Of a stretch of DNA of 5,939 bases, positions 5,686 through 5,939 are shown piece after piece; within the stretch, counting starts at the first letter, position 1, and each line of letters starts with the position of its first letter. The stretch is from assembly GCA_009928265.1 (NCBI GenBank), contig RFPR01000129.1, forward strand, positions 1 through 5,939, read 5' to 3'. The notes under the pieces were generated by a model that was not told the DNA's origin, ran no database searches, and saw only the letters and a list, made by a program, of their open reading frames with translations. The position numbers and the translations under genes are program-made. The DNA comes from Pseudomonadota bacterium. GTDB lineage: Bacteria > Verrucomicrobiota > Verrucomicrobiia > Chthoniobacterales > UBA6821.

Positions 5686-5939
5686 ATGCCTATCCGCCTC
5701 GGTCGCTTCGAAATGCCGAAGACCCTCGTCAAGGACGAGAAAACCGCCACCGAAACCTACGCCAAGTTCGTCGCCGAGCCCTTCGAGGCTGGTTATGGAC
5801 ACACCATTGGCAACTCGCTCCGCCGCACGCTTCTCTCCTCGCTGGAAGGAGCCGCCATCACCTCGGTCCGCATCGAGGGGGCCCCGCACGAGTTCACCAG
5901 CATCCCTGGCGTCGTCGAGGACGTCGTCGAGATCATCCT
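5686..5939 (+). CDS. rpoA: RNA polymerase alpha subunit, N-terminal part
   Basis: The gene is cut by the window end after 84 full codons. The alpha subunit forms the dimer that starts assembly of RNA polymerase. The visible part is the beginning of the alpha N-terminal domain: a short lead-in, F-V-A-E-P-F-E-A-G-Y-G-H-T-I-G-N-S-L-R-R-T-L-L-S-S (28-52), and I-E-G-A-P-H-E-F-T-S-I-P-G-V-V-E-D-V (63-80). These are hallmark alpha-subunit blocks, including the paired Arg (46-47) at the dimer and beta contact region. The ATG at 5686 gives a normal N-terminus, with no strong Shine-Dalgarno before it. Codon choice is strongly C/G-ending like that of the glutamine synthetase gene, as expected for a highly expressed gene. 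It follows a nitrogen-assimilation gene rather than rpsK-rpsD, so it seems to be transcribed from its own promoter. Confidence 0.97.
   Translation, partial: MPIRLGRFEMPKTLVKDEKTATETYAKFVAEPFEAGYGHTIGNSLRRTLLSSLEGAAITSVRIEGAPHEFTSIPGVVEDVVEII

Overview
The window looks like chromosomal DNA from a member of the Verrucomicrobiota or a close PVC relative. This is inferred from gene content, not from a phylogenetic marker search. The clues are a eukaryote-type (GSII) glutamine synthetase, a membrane protein of the Agl23/TIGR03663 type, moderately GC-rich DNA, and several starts without a clear Shine-Dalgarno sequence. No mobile element, CRISPR array, tRNA or rRNA was seen.

Layout. Bases 1-2357 hold two plus-strand integral-membrane genes joined by an ATGA stop/start overlap: the C-terminal part of an Agl23-like protein and a complete 556-aa GT-C-like protein of unknown specificity. 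They probably form the end of a cell-envelope glycan operon that begins before the window. Bases 2427-2879 encode a small lipoprotein with a glycine-zipper-like stretch and three related C-terminal motifs. Its 3' end overlaps by 8 bases the 3' end of a minus-strand gene (4119 to 2872). That gene encodes an unusual fusion of a minimal kinase-like domain with a complete PP2C-type phosphatase domain.

The 247-base divergent spacer between the kinase-phosphatase gene and the glutamine synthetase gene is the richest non-coding stretch. It contains a long imperfect hairpin, a perfect 11-bp palindrome, a near-consensus sigma-54 promoter, and an overlapping candidate sigma-70 promoter, both pointing at the glutamine synthetase. 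This resembles the nitrogen-controlled glnA/glnII promoters of proteobacteria. The GSII gene (4367-5389) ends in a textbook intrinsic terminator. Right at the terminator's T-tract is a good candidate housekeeping promoter, followed by a leader of about 200 bases and the first 84 codons of rpoA, cut by the window end.

Main points of interest: the kinase-PP2C fusion, the sigma-54 control inferred for GSII, the palindrome next to that promoter, and the position of rpoA directly after a nitrogen-assimilation gene rather than after rpsK-rpsD.
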